From NCBI RefSeq assembly GCF_051486985.1, contig NZ_JAHVDV010000035.1, positions 1 to 55,133 on the forward strand: DNA of 55,133 bases, given 5' to 3'. The DNA is from CBFFRJ01 sp051486985. GTDB taxonomy: Bacteria; Pseudomonadota; Gammaproteobacteria; Enterobacterales; Enterobacteriaceae. The translations under genes and the position numbers were made by a program. Below the pieces are notes generated by a model. The model searched no databases and was not told the origin of the DNA. It saw only the letters and a program-made list of their open reading frames with translations. The stretch's first letter is position 1. Every line of letters begins with the position of its first letter. Below are positions 8,777-16,427 of this stretch, piece by piece.

Positions 8777-10456
8777 ATGTCATTTATTCAAAACCCTGTA
8801 CTACCTGGATTTAACGCCGACCCCAGTATTATCCGTGTAAAAGATACTTACTACATCGCAAACTCGACATTTGAGTGGTTTCCTGGCGTTCGATTACATG
8901 AATCAAAAGATCTTGCGCACTGGAATCTTCTGCCTGCCCCGCTGTCAACCACAGCCCTTTTGGATATGAAAGGAAATCCTTCATCAGGCGAGATTTGGGC
9001 TCCCGACCTCTCTTATGCCGACGGAAAATTCTGGTTAGTTTATACCGATGTGAAAATCACTGAAGGCGCTTTTAAAGACATGACAAACTACCTGACCACC
9101 GCAACAGACATACGCGGCCCCTGGTCAGATCCCATCAAACTTAATGGCGTTGGTTTCGATGCCTCTCTTTTTCATGACGATGATGGCCGTAAATATTTAG
9201 TCCAGCAGACATGGGACCATCGAGAATACCATCACCCTTTTGACGGCATTACATTGACTGAATTTGATGTAAACACCCTGAAATTAAAACCAGAAACCGC
9301 GCGAACCATTTATCGAGGGACTGCCGTTGCGCTTGTTGAAGGGCCGCATCTCTACAAACTGAACGGATATTATTACCTTTTTGCCGCGCAGGGCGGAACC
9401 GTATTTACTCACCAGGAGGTTGTTGCGCGTTCAAAAACGTTAGACGCGCACAGTTTTGAAACCCAGCCAGGGGAAGTGTTCTTAACGAATGTTGATACGC
9501 CTGACAGTTACCTGCAAAAACAAGGACATGGCTCTTTGGTTTCTACGCCAAAAGGAGAATGGTACTACGCCTCGCTGTGCGCTCGTCCGTGGAATCATGC
9601 AGGTGAATCGGTTTATGACCCGCGCGGTTGGTCAACGCTGGGTAGAGAAACATCCATTCAGAAAGTGGTTTGGGATGAAGATGGCTGGCCCCGTATCGCA
9701 GGCGGTCACGGCGGAAAAACCTTTGTCGAAGGGCCAGAGGATGCCATCTTCACTGAAAGCCCCAACGATCATAGCCAGTACGATAAATTTACGACCCCAG
9801 TCCTTGATATTAACTGGAATACCCTTCGGGTTCCGTTTACAGAAAAAATGGGCGCTACCGGCGACGGAAAGTTGACGCTAATTGGTCAGGGCTCTTTGGC
9901 AAATACGCATGATCTGTCACTTATTGCTCGCCGTTGGCAGGCTTTTTATTTTGATGCGCAGGTTAAAGTTGAATTTAATCCATTCTCCTATCAACAAATG
10001 GCGGGACTGACGAATTACTATAATGACCGTCACTGGAGTTTTATTTTCATCACCTGGAATGAAATTAATGGCCCTGTTATTGAAATAGGTGAAAATAACC
10101 GTGGAAAATATACCTCGTATCTGAAAGATAAGGCAATCAAGATCCCGGAAGGTATGGAGTATGTTTGGTTCCGCACGAAGGTTCGTAAGGAAAGTTATAC
10201 TTATGAATACAGCTTCGACGGAAGCAACTTTACTGAAATCCCGGTCAAATTAGATGCCGCCGTTTTATCGGATGATTATGTACTACAAAGTTACGGCGGG
10301 TTCTTTACCGGCGCGTTCGTAGGGCTTGCAGCCGTAGATTACGCTGGATACGGTACTGGGGCTGATTTTTATGACTTCAGCTATCATGAGCTTGGCGATT
10401 GGCTAGCGGCCAAGGACACCTATAGCTGGGATGCAAGTGAAACGCGCCAGCTCTGA
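8777..10456 (+). CDS. xynB: Beta-xylosidase, glycoside hydrolase family 43
   Basis: Cytoplasmic enzyme expected to release xylose from imported xylo-oligosaccharides. The N-terminal five-bladed propeller carries the three GH43 acidic residues: Asp15 (FNADPSI, base), Asp128 (VGFDASLFHD, pKa modulator) and Glu188 (LVEGPHLYK, acid). The C-terminal half (about 335-545) is the usual beta-sandwich of GH43 xylosidases. There is no signal peptide, as expected for an enzyme acting behind a symporter. AAAAAGGA precedes the ATG. At 559 residues it is slightly longer than E. coli YagH. Alpha-arabinofuranosidase side activity is common in this group. Confidence 0.93.
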   Translation: MSFIQNPVLPGFNADPSIIRVKDTYYIANSTFEWFPGVRLHESKDLAHWNLLPAPLSTTALLDMKGNPSSGEIWAPDLSYADGKFWLVYTDVKITEGAFKDMTNYLTTATDIRGPWSDPIKLNGVGFDASLFHDDDGRKYLVQQTWDHREYHHPFDGITLTEFDVNTLKLKPETARTIYRGTAVALVEGPHLYKLNGYYYLFAAQGGTVFTHQEVVARSKTLDAHSFETQPGEVFLTNVDTPDSYLQKQGHGSLVSTPKGEWYYASLCARPWNHAGESVYDPRGWSTLGRETSIQKVVWDEDGWPRIAGGHGGKTFVEGPEDAIFTESPNDHSQYDKFTTPVLDINWNTLRVPFTEKMGATGDGKLTLIGQGSLANTHDLSLIARRWQAFYFDAQVKVEFNPFSYQQMAGLTNYYNDRHWSFIFITWNEINGPVIEIGENNRGKYTSYLKDKAIKIPEGMEYVWFRTKVRKESYTYEYSFDGSNFTEIPVKLDAAVLSDDYVLQSYGGFFTGAFVGLAAVDYAGYGTGADFYDFSYHELGDWLAAKDTYSWDASETRQL

Positions 10457-10547
10457 CATACATTATGACATGCGGGTAACTATACCCTCATTACATTAAT
10501 GGAAGCCACACTCAGGGATGATTAAGAAGAACGGGTGTCTGAAACAA

Positions 10548-10564
10548 TGAAGCGGGTGAAGGGA
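10548..10564. repeat. Distal att-like repeat of tRNA-Gly 3' end
   Basis: TGAAGCGGGTGAAGGGA here against TGGAGCGGGTGAAGGGA at 11881-11897, in the same orientation. It covers the CCA end, acceptor strand and the edge of the T-arm. The bases after it also form a CGGGTG/CACCCG hairpin (10553-10573) without a T-run. Confidence 0.5.
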
Positions 10565-10670
10565 GATCACCCGACTTCAAATATAGCGTAATCCAATGGG
10601 TTTATTAACAAAAACTTGATGCACTGTAGGACGATTTAATAGGAGGAACTACAACGTTTTACAAATCGCT

Positions 10671-11549
10671 TCACTCCAGAAAGCTGATAAGTTTTCGCGC
10701 GTCATTTCTGACAGAATCTTGTATTCGCCCAGAGCCAGCGATCAATGTCAAAGCTTCAATAGTTAAACCATCCCTGATCACCTTTCGCGCTTTACTGAGA
10801 CGACTCAGGCAACTTTTTTCTGTATACCCCTCACGTGAGTGCATTTGTTCTATGATGTCAGCGCTTGATAAATTTGGATCGGCAAAATGATGGAAGTATT
10901 TTACAAAACATTCCATCCCGATAGCCTTAAGGAGTCCGGCCAGCGTAACACTGCTCGTTATCTTCTCCGGTTGATTCAACACCTCTTCCATTGATTCGGG
11001 TGCAGGTATTTGCATTGACACTTTATTGGCCGAAGCTGAACTCCTGACAACCAACTCTTCTTTGATGGAACTAACACGAGGATCAGTAAGAATTGCGCCC
11101 TTGAGGTTAATGATATGTGCGTTAACGTGGACGCTATGCCGAGCGTAATCTCGTATTACTTCATGTGGGATTTTGTAGGCTTCAAAGATGTTGTAAGTTT
11201 CATCGAAAATAACGGCTATCAAATAATCAAAATCGGCTGCCTCATAGTTACGCAATGCGCTTAATAGCCGGGAAGTATTATCTGGCGTGACTCTTCTTGC
11301 TTTGATCTGCACTCTCTTACCATCAGTGTCGATGGCATCAGCACCAGCAGATGAATTGCTAAGAAGAGTCATACCGAATGCCTTAGAAACCAGCCATTCA
11401 GCATAGTCACCTACAGGATTGTTCTTGGTGCGAATGACGCCTCTAAAACGCAACTGGGTTAAAATTTCGGAATGAAGCGACAGTAATTCGAGATCACTCA
11501 GCGATGTCAGAAAACCATATGATATTAAATGATTATTTTTCAAAAGCAC
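10671..11549 (-). CDS. PD-(D/E)XK-like protein, function unknown
   Basis: The first 130 residues carry a nuclease-like core: Glu51 in GDYAEWLVSK, Asp71 in SSAGADAIDTDG, and Gln81-Ile-Lys83 in RVQIKARR, the E...D...QxK order of restriction-endonuclease folds. They are preceded by RGVIRTKNNPVGDY, as in DUF6998-type proteins. The C-terminal half (about 190-292) is helical and unrecognised. The start is GTG at 11549; no good ribosome-binding site is visible and TTG at 11543 is possible. It sits alone in the putative tRNA-Gly island, which makes a defence or restriction role plausible but unproven. Confidence 0.7.
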   Translation of the reverse strand: MLLKNNHLISYGFLTSLSDLELLSLHSEILTQLRFRGVIRTKNNPVGDYAEWLVSKAFGMTLLSNSSAGADAIDTDGKRVQIKARRVTPDNTSRLLSALRNYEAADFDYLIAVIFDETYNIFEAYKIPHEVIRDYARHSVHVNAHIINLKGAILTDPRVSSIKEELVVRSSASANKVSMQIPAPESMEEVLNQPEKITSSVTLAGLLKAIGMECFVKYFHHFADPNLSSADIIEQMHSREGYTEKSCLSRLSKARKVIRDGLTIEALTLIAGSGRIQDSVRNDARKLISFLE

Positions 11550-11880
11550 TCTCTACTACTGAAATGAAACGCTACCGTAACGACATCGTAAAGCACCCGC
11601 ATTTTGATGTTTCAATGACGTTTATAGAAGAGTAATACTGACTCAATGGAAATTCTCATTCTACCGAAGAATACTCATTGATACAGCTGCCGGAATGTAT
11701 GCGCTAACGTCTCTTTCCCGGTTTGTCCCATCGCACTGCCGGAACAATGCCCCGGTTACTGTCAATATGGGGCTTTGGCCAAATGGGCCATCGGCTGCGC
11801 CACTACGCTGTAGGGAGACCCTGAGTGCCGGAACAAAGAAATGAGAAAAATATCGAGGAATGAACAGGTCAGGGAAAAGC
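11550..11880. other. Non-coding spacer between island gene and tRNA
   Basis: About 330 bp without a gene. It holds a repeated 11-mer, TGCCGGAACAA, at 11737-11747 and 11826-11836, and a shorter match TGCCGGAA at 11688-11695, all in one orientation. These could be arm-type binding sites left from an integrase, or part of a decayed gene. I see no tRNA terminator with a clear T-run. Confidence 0.45.
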
Positions 11881-11954
11881 TGGAGCGGGTGAAGGGAATC
11901 GAACCCTCGTATAGAGCTTGGGAAGCTCTCGTTCTACCATTGAACTACACCCGC
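11881..11954 (-). tRNA. glyU: tRNA-Gly (anticodon CCC)
   Basis: The reverse strand begins GCGGGTGTAGTTCAATGG at 11954 and ends TTCACCCGCT plus an encoded CCA at 11881. The acceptor stem GCGGGTG/CACCCGC, D-arm, anticodon loop TTCCCAA (anticodon CCC) and T-arm GGTTCGATTCC are all present, in 74 nt including CCA. It reads GGG codons and closely matches E. coli glyU. Its 3' end appears to be the integration target of the element to the left. Confidence 0.97.
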
Positions 11955-11971
11955 TTCGGTGTGTGACAGGC

Positions 11972-11999
11972 ATTATAGACCTAACTCGCTGCCTGGCAA
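11972..11999 (-). promoter_or_regulatory. Sigma-70 promoter of tRNA-Gly
   Basis: On the minus strand TTGCCA (11994-11999), 16 nt, TATAAT (11972-11977) lies 18 bp before the first tRNA base. The perfect -10 and near-consensus -35 fit a strong tRNA promoter. Confidence 0.8.
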
Positions 12000-12003
12000 G
12001 ACA

Positions 12004-12038
12004 TTAAGCGACTAACTGACTATTAATTAGTCGCTTAA
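12004..12038 (-). terminator. 12-bp inverted repeat after actS
   Basis: TTAAGCGACTAA and TTAGTCGCTTAA form a perfect 12-bp stem with an 11-nt loop directly after the actS stop. No U-tract follows, so it may be a weak terminator or an mRNA 3'-end stabiliser. Confidence 0.5.
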
Positions 12039-12047
12039 CGTCAGGCG

Positions 12048-12770
12048 TTAGCATTTTGGCGGACTTCCCTGCGGCGGCAGATAACGCAGTGGGTCGATAG
12101 CCGTGGCCTTGTAGCGCAACTGGAAGTGCAGCCGGACTGAATCGCTATCGGTACTGCCCATCGTGGCAATTTTCTGACCAATCTTCACGCTTTCGCCATT
12201 ATTTACCAGGATAGTGTCATTGTGTGCATAGGCCGTGATGTACTCTTCGCTATGCTTGATCATGATGAGATTTCCGTAACCACGGAGCTGATTGCCGGCG
12301 TAGACCACTTTTCCGGCCCCGGCAGCGTAGATGGCCTGCCCGCGTGGCCCTGCAATATCAATGCCTTTATTGCCCCCCTCCGAGGTGGTGTAGCCCATGA
12401 CCACCTTACCCGCAGCTGGCCAGCGCCAGCAGCGTTGACCTACCGGAGGCCATGAGGATTGCGGCACCGCAGAGGACGGCACGACTTTGGCGGTTCGGGT
12501 CGAACCTTTCCCGGAGGACGATTTTGACGCCCCGTTGTATTTCAGCCGCTGCCCCACTTCGATGGTATAAGGCGGAGAGATGCCGTTCAGCCTCGCCAGC
12601 TCGCTGACGCTGGTACCGGTCTGTCGGGAAATTTTATACAGCGTGTCCCCACGTTTTACCGTATACACATCGCCGGACGATTTGCTACCGGAACACCCCG
12701 CAAGCAGCAGGGCAATAACCAGACAGCTGGCAATGTGAAAAGGGCTTCTCATCAGGCTTCCTGCACGCAC
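12048..12770 (-). CDS. actS: LysM/M23 lipoprotein, amidase activator ActS (YgeR)
   Basis: Envelope lipoprotein that activates septal peptidoglycan amidases (AmiC in E. coli). A lipoprotein signal ends at LLAGC (Cys near residue 25). A LysM domain follows (YTVKRGDTLYKISRQTGTS..LARLNGI, about 36-80), a Ser/Lys-rich linker, and a C-terminal LytM/M23 domain (about 120-235). The M23 metal ligands are degenerate: NKGIDIAGPRG replaces HxxxD, as in other activator-type LytM factors, so it should not be a hydrolase. It is very close to E. coli YgeR (WPPVGQRCWRWP, LRYLPPQGSPPKC). Confidence 0.95.
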   Translation of the reverse strand: MRAGSLMRSPFHIASCLVIALLLAGCSGSKSSGDVYTVKRGDTLYKISRQTGTSVSELARLNGISPPYTIEVGQRLKYNGASKSSSGKGSTRTAKVVPSSAVPQSSWPPVGQRCWRWPAAGKVVMGYTTSEGGNKGIDIAGPRGQAIYAAGAGKVVYAGNQLRGYGNLIMIKHSEEYITAYAHNDTILVNNGESVKIGQKIATMGSTDSDSVRLHFQLRYKATAIDPLRYLPPQGSPPKC

Positions 12771-13110
12771 AACCGATCCTCAGTGAAAATAAATGGCGTC
12801 TTAGTTTAGCAGCCCGCGACGGGATGCCAACCTTTCCGTGCTATTCAGCGCAAAGGAATAGCCCCGGTCGGTGATGCTCATTATTTCCCGCAGCCGGTCC
12901 CAGCAGCCACTGTTACCCTTGCCAGATGAAAACCGGCAGGCTGAAAACGAATGGTGGCTGGCGCTGCGGTTTCGGCCCTGTACGCCACACGCTTTACCCG
13001 GGAGTGGGATATAATGTTTTTGCCCGGTGGCGCTGGATTACCGGGCGTAGAGTTATTCAGGCACGTAGGCTGGCAACGCTCAGCGCCATTCGGTTTTTGG
13101 TACTGGAGCC
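12771..13110. other. actS-idi divergent intergenic region
   Basis: About 340 bp between divergent genes; plus frames in it show no protein features. A REP-like palindrome lies at 13020-13050. TATAAT occurs at 13010-13015, but I see no convincing -35, so the idi promoter is not assigned. Confidence 0.5.
13020..13050. repeat. REP-type palindrome
   Basis: TTGCCCGGTGGCGCTGG followed by ATTACCGGGCGTAG has the GCCCGGTGGCGCTN(4-6)TTACCGGGC layout of enterobacterial REP elements. It ends about 60 bp before the idi start. Confidence 0.7.
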
Positions 13111-13665
13111 ATGATGAGCATTCAAGAACACGTTATTTTACTGAACGAGCAGGGACAGGAAATCGGCATACTGGAGAAGTACGCCGCCCACACCTCAGAG
13201 ACGCCACTGCACTTCGCCTTCTCCTCATGGCTGTTCAACGCCAGGGGCGAGTGTCTGGTGACGCGGCGTGCAATGAGTAAAAAAGCCTGGCCTGGCGTCT
13301 GGACCAATTCCGTGTGCGGTCATCCCCAGCGTGGTGAAACCGTCGAGCAGGCGATGGTGCGCCGCTGCCGTTTCGAAGCCGGGGTGGAGATTGCGGGCAT
13401 TACCCCTATCGCGCCGGGCTTTCGTTATCGCGAGACTGACCCCTCCGGCGTCATGGAAAATGAAATCTGCCCGGTCTTTGCCGCCCAGGTCATGACTCCT
13501 GTTGCGATAAACGCTGACGAGATCATGGAATACCAGTGGGTGGCCCTGGACGCTCTACTGACAGCGCTCGACAACACTCCCTGGGCCTTCAGCCCGTGGA
13601 TGGCCCAGGAAGCGGCCAGTGCCGGAGAGGCGCTTCGCCAGTTCTCTTTACGCATCAGGCAATAA
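13111..13665 (+). CDS. idi: Isopentenyl-diphosphate delta-isomerase
   Basis: Interconverts IPP and DMAPP, the isoprenoid building blocks made by the MEP pathway. It is a type I (Nudix-fold) isomerase. Catalytic Cys is in TNSVCGHPQRGE, the acid Glu in MENEICPVF, and metal-binding histidines in AHTSETPLHF and CGHP. Length (184) is near the 182 of E. coli. Start may be 13111 or the adjacent ATG at 13114. It converges on lysS across a shared terminator. Confidence 0.95.
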   Translation: MMSIQEHVILLNEQGQEIGILEKYAAHTSETPLHFAFSSWLFNARGECLVTRRAMSKKAWPGVWTNSVCGHPQRGETVEQAMVRRCRFEAGVEIAGITPIAPGFRYRETDPSGVMENEICPVFAAQVMTPVAINADEIMEYQWVALDALLTALDNTPWAFSPWMAQEAASAGEALRQFSLRIRQ

Positions 13666-13667
13666 AA

Positions 13668-13694
13668 AAGCCCCGCGTTTTCACGCCGGGGCTT
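13668..13694. terminator. Bidirectional terminator between idi and lysS
   Basis: AAGCCCCG and CGGGGCTT form a GC-rich stem flanked by an A-run on the left, which gives a U-tract for lysS transcripts on the minus strand. It lies directly between the two convergent genes. Confidence 0.85.
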
Positions 13695-13710
13695 GTTCAC
13701 ATCAGAAGAC

Positions 13711-15228
13711 TTATTTTACCGGGCGCATCGCCGGGAAGAGGATCACGTCACGGATGGTGTGGCTGTTGGTGAACAGCATAACCATACGGTCGATACCGAT
13801 ACCCAGACCGGCGGTCGGCGGCAGACCATGTTCCAGTGCGGTTACATAATCTTCGTCGTAGAACATTGCTTCGTCATCGCCCGCATCTTTCGCGTTAACC
13901 TGATCCTGGAAGCGCTGTGCCTGATCTTCTGCATCATTCAACTCGCTAAAGCCGTTACCGATTTCACGGCCACCGATGAAGAATTCGAAGCGGTCAGTGA
14001 TTTCCGGATTGACGTCGTTACGGCGCGCCAGCGGAGAAACTTCTGCCGGATATTCGGTGATGAAGGTTGGCTGGATCAGATGCGCTTCAGCCACTTCTTC
14101 GAAGATCTCGGTCACGATACGGCCCAGACCCCAGCTCTTCTCAACCTTGATACCAATACTTTCAGCAATGGCTTTCGCTGAGTCGAAGTTATCCAGATCG
14201 GCCATGTTAGTTTCCGGGCGGTATTTCTGAATAGCTTCACGCATGGTCAGTTTTTCGAACGGCTTGCCGAAATCGAACACTTCATCACCATACGGAACTT
14301 CGGTTTTGCCCAGAATGTCCTGCGCCAGGGTGCGGAACAGAGATTCGGTCAGCTCGATCAGATCTTTGTAATCCGCATACGCCATATAGAGTTCCATCAT
14401 GGTGAACTCAGGGTTGTGGCGCACAGAGATGCCTTCGTTACGGAAGTTACGGTTGATTTCGAACACACGATCGAACCCGCCGACCACCAGACGCTTGAGG
14501 TACAGTTCCGGCGCGATACGCAGGTACATGTCCAGATCCAGAGCGTTGTGATGGGTGATGAACGGACGCGCAGAGGCGCCGCCCGGGATCACCTGCATCA
14601 TCGGCGTTTCCACTTCCATAAAGTCACGGTTCACCATGAACTGGCGGATGCCGGCCATGATTTTAGAGCGCACTTTAAAGGTATTGCGGGATTCATCGTT
14701 GGAGATGAGGTCAAGGTAGCGCTGACGGTAACGCGCTTCCTGATCCTGCAGGCCGTGGAATTTGTCCGGCAGCGGGCGCAGGGCTTTGGTCAGCAGGCGC
14801 AGCTCGGTGCAGTGAATGGAGAGTTCGCCGGTTTTCGTCTTGAACAGCTTACCTTTCGCGCCGAGGATATCGCCAAGATCCCACTTCTTGAACTGCTCGT
14901 TATAGATGCCTTCCGGCAGATCGTCACGCGCAACGTACAACTGAATACGGCCGCCGACATCCTGCAAGGTTACGAAAGAGGCTTTACCCATAATGCGGCG
15001 GGTCATCATGCGGCCCGCAACGGCCACTTCGATGTTCAGCGCTTCCAGCTCTTCGTTTTCTTTGGCGTCGAAGTCAGCGTGCAGTTGGTCAGAAGTGTGG
15101 TCACGACGAAAATCGTTCGGGAACGGCAGGCCCTGCTCACGCAGGTGTGCCAGCTTCTCGCGGCGGGTTTTCAGTTCATTATTGAGATCGACTGCCGCGT
15201 CGGCGCCCGGTGCGTGTTGTTCAGACAT
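13711..15228 (-). CDS. lysS: Lysyl-tRNA synthetase (class II)
   Basis: Charges tRNA-Lys in the cytoplasm. An N-terminal OB-fold anticodon domain (about 60-150; VAVAGRMMTRRIMGKASFVTLQD) precedes a class II catalytic core with motif 2 (FEINRNFRNEGISVRHNPEF) and motif 3 (GLGIGIDRMVML). At 505 residues it matches E. coli LysS. It starts 9 bp after prfB, forming the conserved prfB-lysS operon, and AGGAACC-like sequence precedes the ATG. Confidence 0.98.
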   Translation of the reverse strand: MSEQHAPGADAAVDLNNELKTRREKLAHLREQGLPFPNDFRRDHTSDQLHADFDAKENEELEALNIEVAVAGRMMTRRIMGKASFVTLQDVGGRIQLYVARDDLPEGIYNEQFKKWDLGDILGAKGKLFKTKTGELSIHCTELRLLTKALRPLPDKFHGLQDQEARYRQRYLDLISNDESRNTFKVRSKIMAGIRQFMVNRDFMEVETPMMQVIPGGASARPFITHHNALDLDMYLRIAPELYLKRLVVGGFDRVFEINRNFRNEGISVRHNPEFTMMELYMAYADYKDLIELTESLFRTLAQDILGKTEVPYGDEVFDFGKPFEKLTMREAIQKYRPETNMADLDNFDSAKAIAESIGIKVEKSWGLGRIVTEIFEEVAEAHLIQPTFITEYPAEVSPLARRNDVNPEITDRFEFFIGGREIGNGFSELNDAEDQAQRFQDQVNAKDAGDDEAMFYDEDYVTALEHGLPPTAGLGIGIDRMVMLFTNSHTIRDVILFPAMRPVK

Positions 15229-15237
15229 GTTGGTTCC

Positions 15238-16336
15238 TCATAACCCTGCTTTCAAACTTGCTTCGATAAATTGATCCAGGCTACCGTCCAGCACCGCCTG
15301 CGTATTACGGGTTTCAACACCGGTACGCAGATCTTTGATACGGGAGTCGTCCAGGACATACGAACGAATCTGGCTGCCCCAGCCGATGTCGGATTTGTTA
15401 TCTTCCATCGCCTGCTTCTCGGCATTTTTCTTCTGCATTTCCAGCTCATAAAGCTTCGCTTTCATCTGCTTCATGGCCTGGTCTTTGTTTTTGTGCTGAG
15501 AACGGTCGTTCTGGCACTGCGTTACCGTGTTGGTCGGGATGTGCGTAATACGCACCGCCGACTCGGTACGGTTAACGTGCTGACCGCCCGCACCGGATGC
15601 GCGGTAGACGTCAATGCGCAGGTCCGCCGGGTTGATATCGATATCAATATCGTCATCCACTTCCGGGTAAACAAACGCGGAGCTGAATGAAGTATGACGA
15701 CGACCACCTGAGTCAAACGGACTCTTACGTACCAGGCGATGAACGCCGGTTTCGGTACGCAGCCAGCCGTAGGCGTAATCGCCAATGATCTTAATGGTCA
15801 CGGATTTAAGGCCCGCGACCTCACCTTCTGATTCTTCGATGATTTCGGTTTTGAAACCGCGGGCTTCGGCCCAGCGCAGATACATGCGGGTGAGCATACT
15901 CGCCCAGTCCTGCGCTTCGGTGCCGCCAGAACCGGCCTGAATATCCAGGTAGCAGTCGGCGTTATCGTACTGACCAGAGAACATACGACGAAACTCAAGC
16001 TGCGCCAGCTTCTCTTCCAGCACGTCGAGTTCGGCAACGGCTTCGTTGAAGGTCTCTTCATCTTCCGCTTCAACCGCGAGATCCAGCAGACCGGAAACAT
16101 CTTCCAGCCCCTGACTCATCTGATCGAGGGTGTCTACAATAGCTTCGAGGGAGGAACGCTCTTTACCCAGCGCCTGTGCGCGTTCAGGTTCGTTCCAGAC
16201 GTCCGGCTGCTCCAGCTCGGCGTTTACTTCTTCAAGACGCTCTTTCTTGGCATCGTAGTCAAAGATACCCCCTAAGAACGTCGGAGCGCTCTGTGAGGTC
16301 TTGAATGCGGTTTTTTACCGGATTGATTTCAAACAT
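15238..16336 (-). CDS. prfB: Peptide chain release factor 2, programmed +1 frameshift
   Basis: RF2 terminates translation at UGA and UAA. The gene needs a +1 frameshift: codons 1-25 run from ATG at 16336 (MFEINPVKNR) to CTT, then in-frame TGA, and the remaining 340 codons are in the +1 frame from GAC at 16260. The total is 365 residues, as in E. coli. SPF (205-207) is the stop-codon reading motif and GGQ (250-252) the hydrolysis motif. Residue 246 is Ala, as in most enterobacteria, rather than the less active Thr of E. coli K-12. The split is autoregulation, not a broken gene. Confidence 0.97.
16259..16273 (-). promoter_or_regulatory. prfB recoding site
   Basis: On the minus strand AGGGGG (16268-16273), TAT, the slippery CTT (16262-16264), then TGA (16259-16261) followed by C. 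The Shine-Dalgarno-like AGGGGG three bases before CTT and the TGAC context are the classic elements by which low RF2 promotes its own +1 frameshift. Confidence 0.97.
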
Positions 16337-16427
16337 GGTCTGTTTTCTTTTAATGGACTTGTCAAAATGCGGTCATAAGGGCGGAATTGTAGCGGATCCA
16401 CGCCCTTATTAGTAGAGATTACTGGCG

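Larger units (their letters stand above)
10548..11880. mobile_element. Candidate mini-island at the tRNA-Gly(CCC) 3' end
   Basis: The segment between the tRNA 3' end and a 17-bp near copy of that end (16 of 17 identical) contains one gene with codon and base use more AT-rich than its neighbours. The geometry is that of a tRNA-integrated element: the tRNA keeps an intact 3' end and the second copy lies downstream of it. No integrase remains, so this would be a non-autonomous or decayed island. The boundaries are inference from the repeat only. Confidence 0.5.

Noticed and set aside
10553..10573. Hairpin CGGGTG...CACCCG as the xynB terminator
   Set aside because: No T-run follows and the bases are better explained as the duplicated tRNA 3' end.
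12926..13280. Plus frames upstream of idi
   Set aside because: They cross a REP palindrome and the idi start in other frames; no recognisable domain.
14416..15243. 275-residue plus frame opposite lysS
   Set aside because: Shadow of lysS; composition mirrors the antisense of its codons.
15238..16119. prfB read as a truncated 293-residue gene or a pseudogene
   Set aside because: The in-frame TGA after codon 25 is the programmed frameshift with all elements present.
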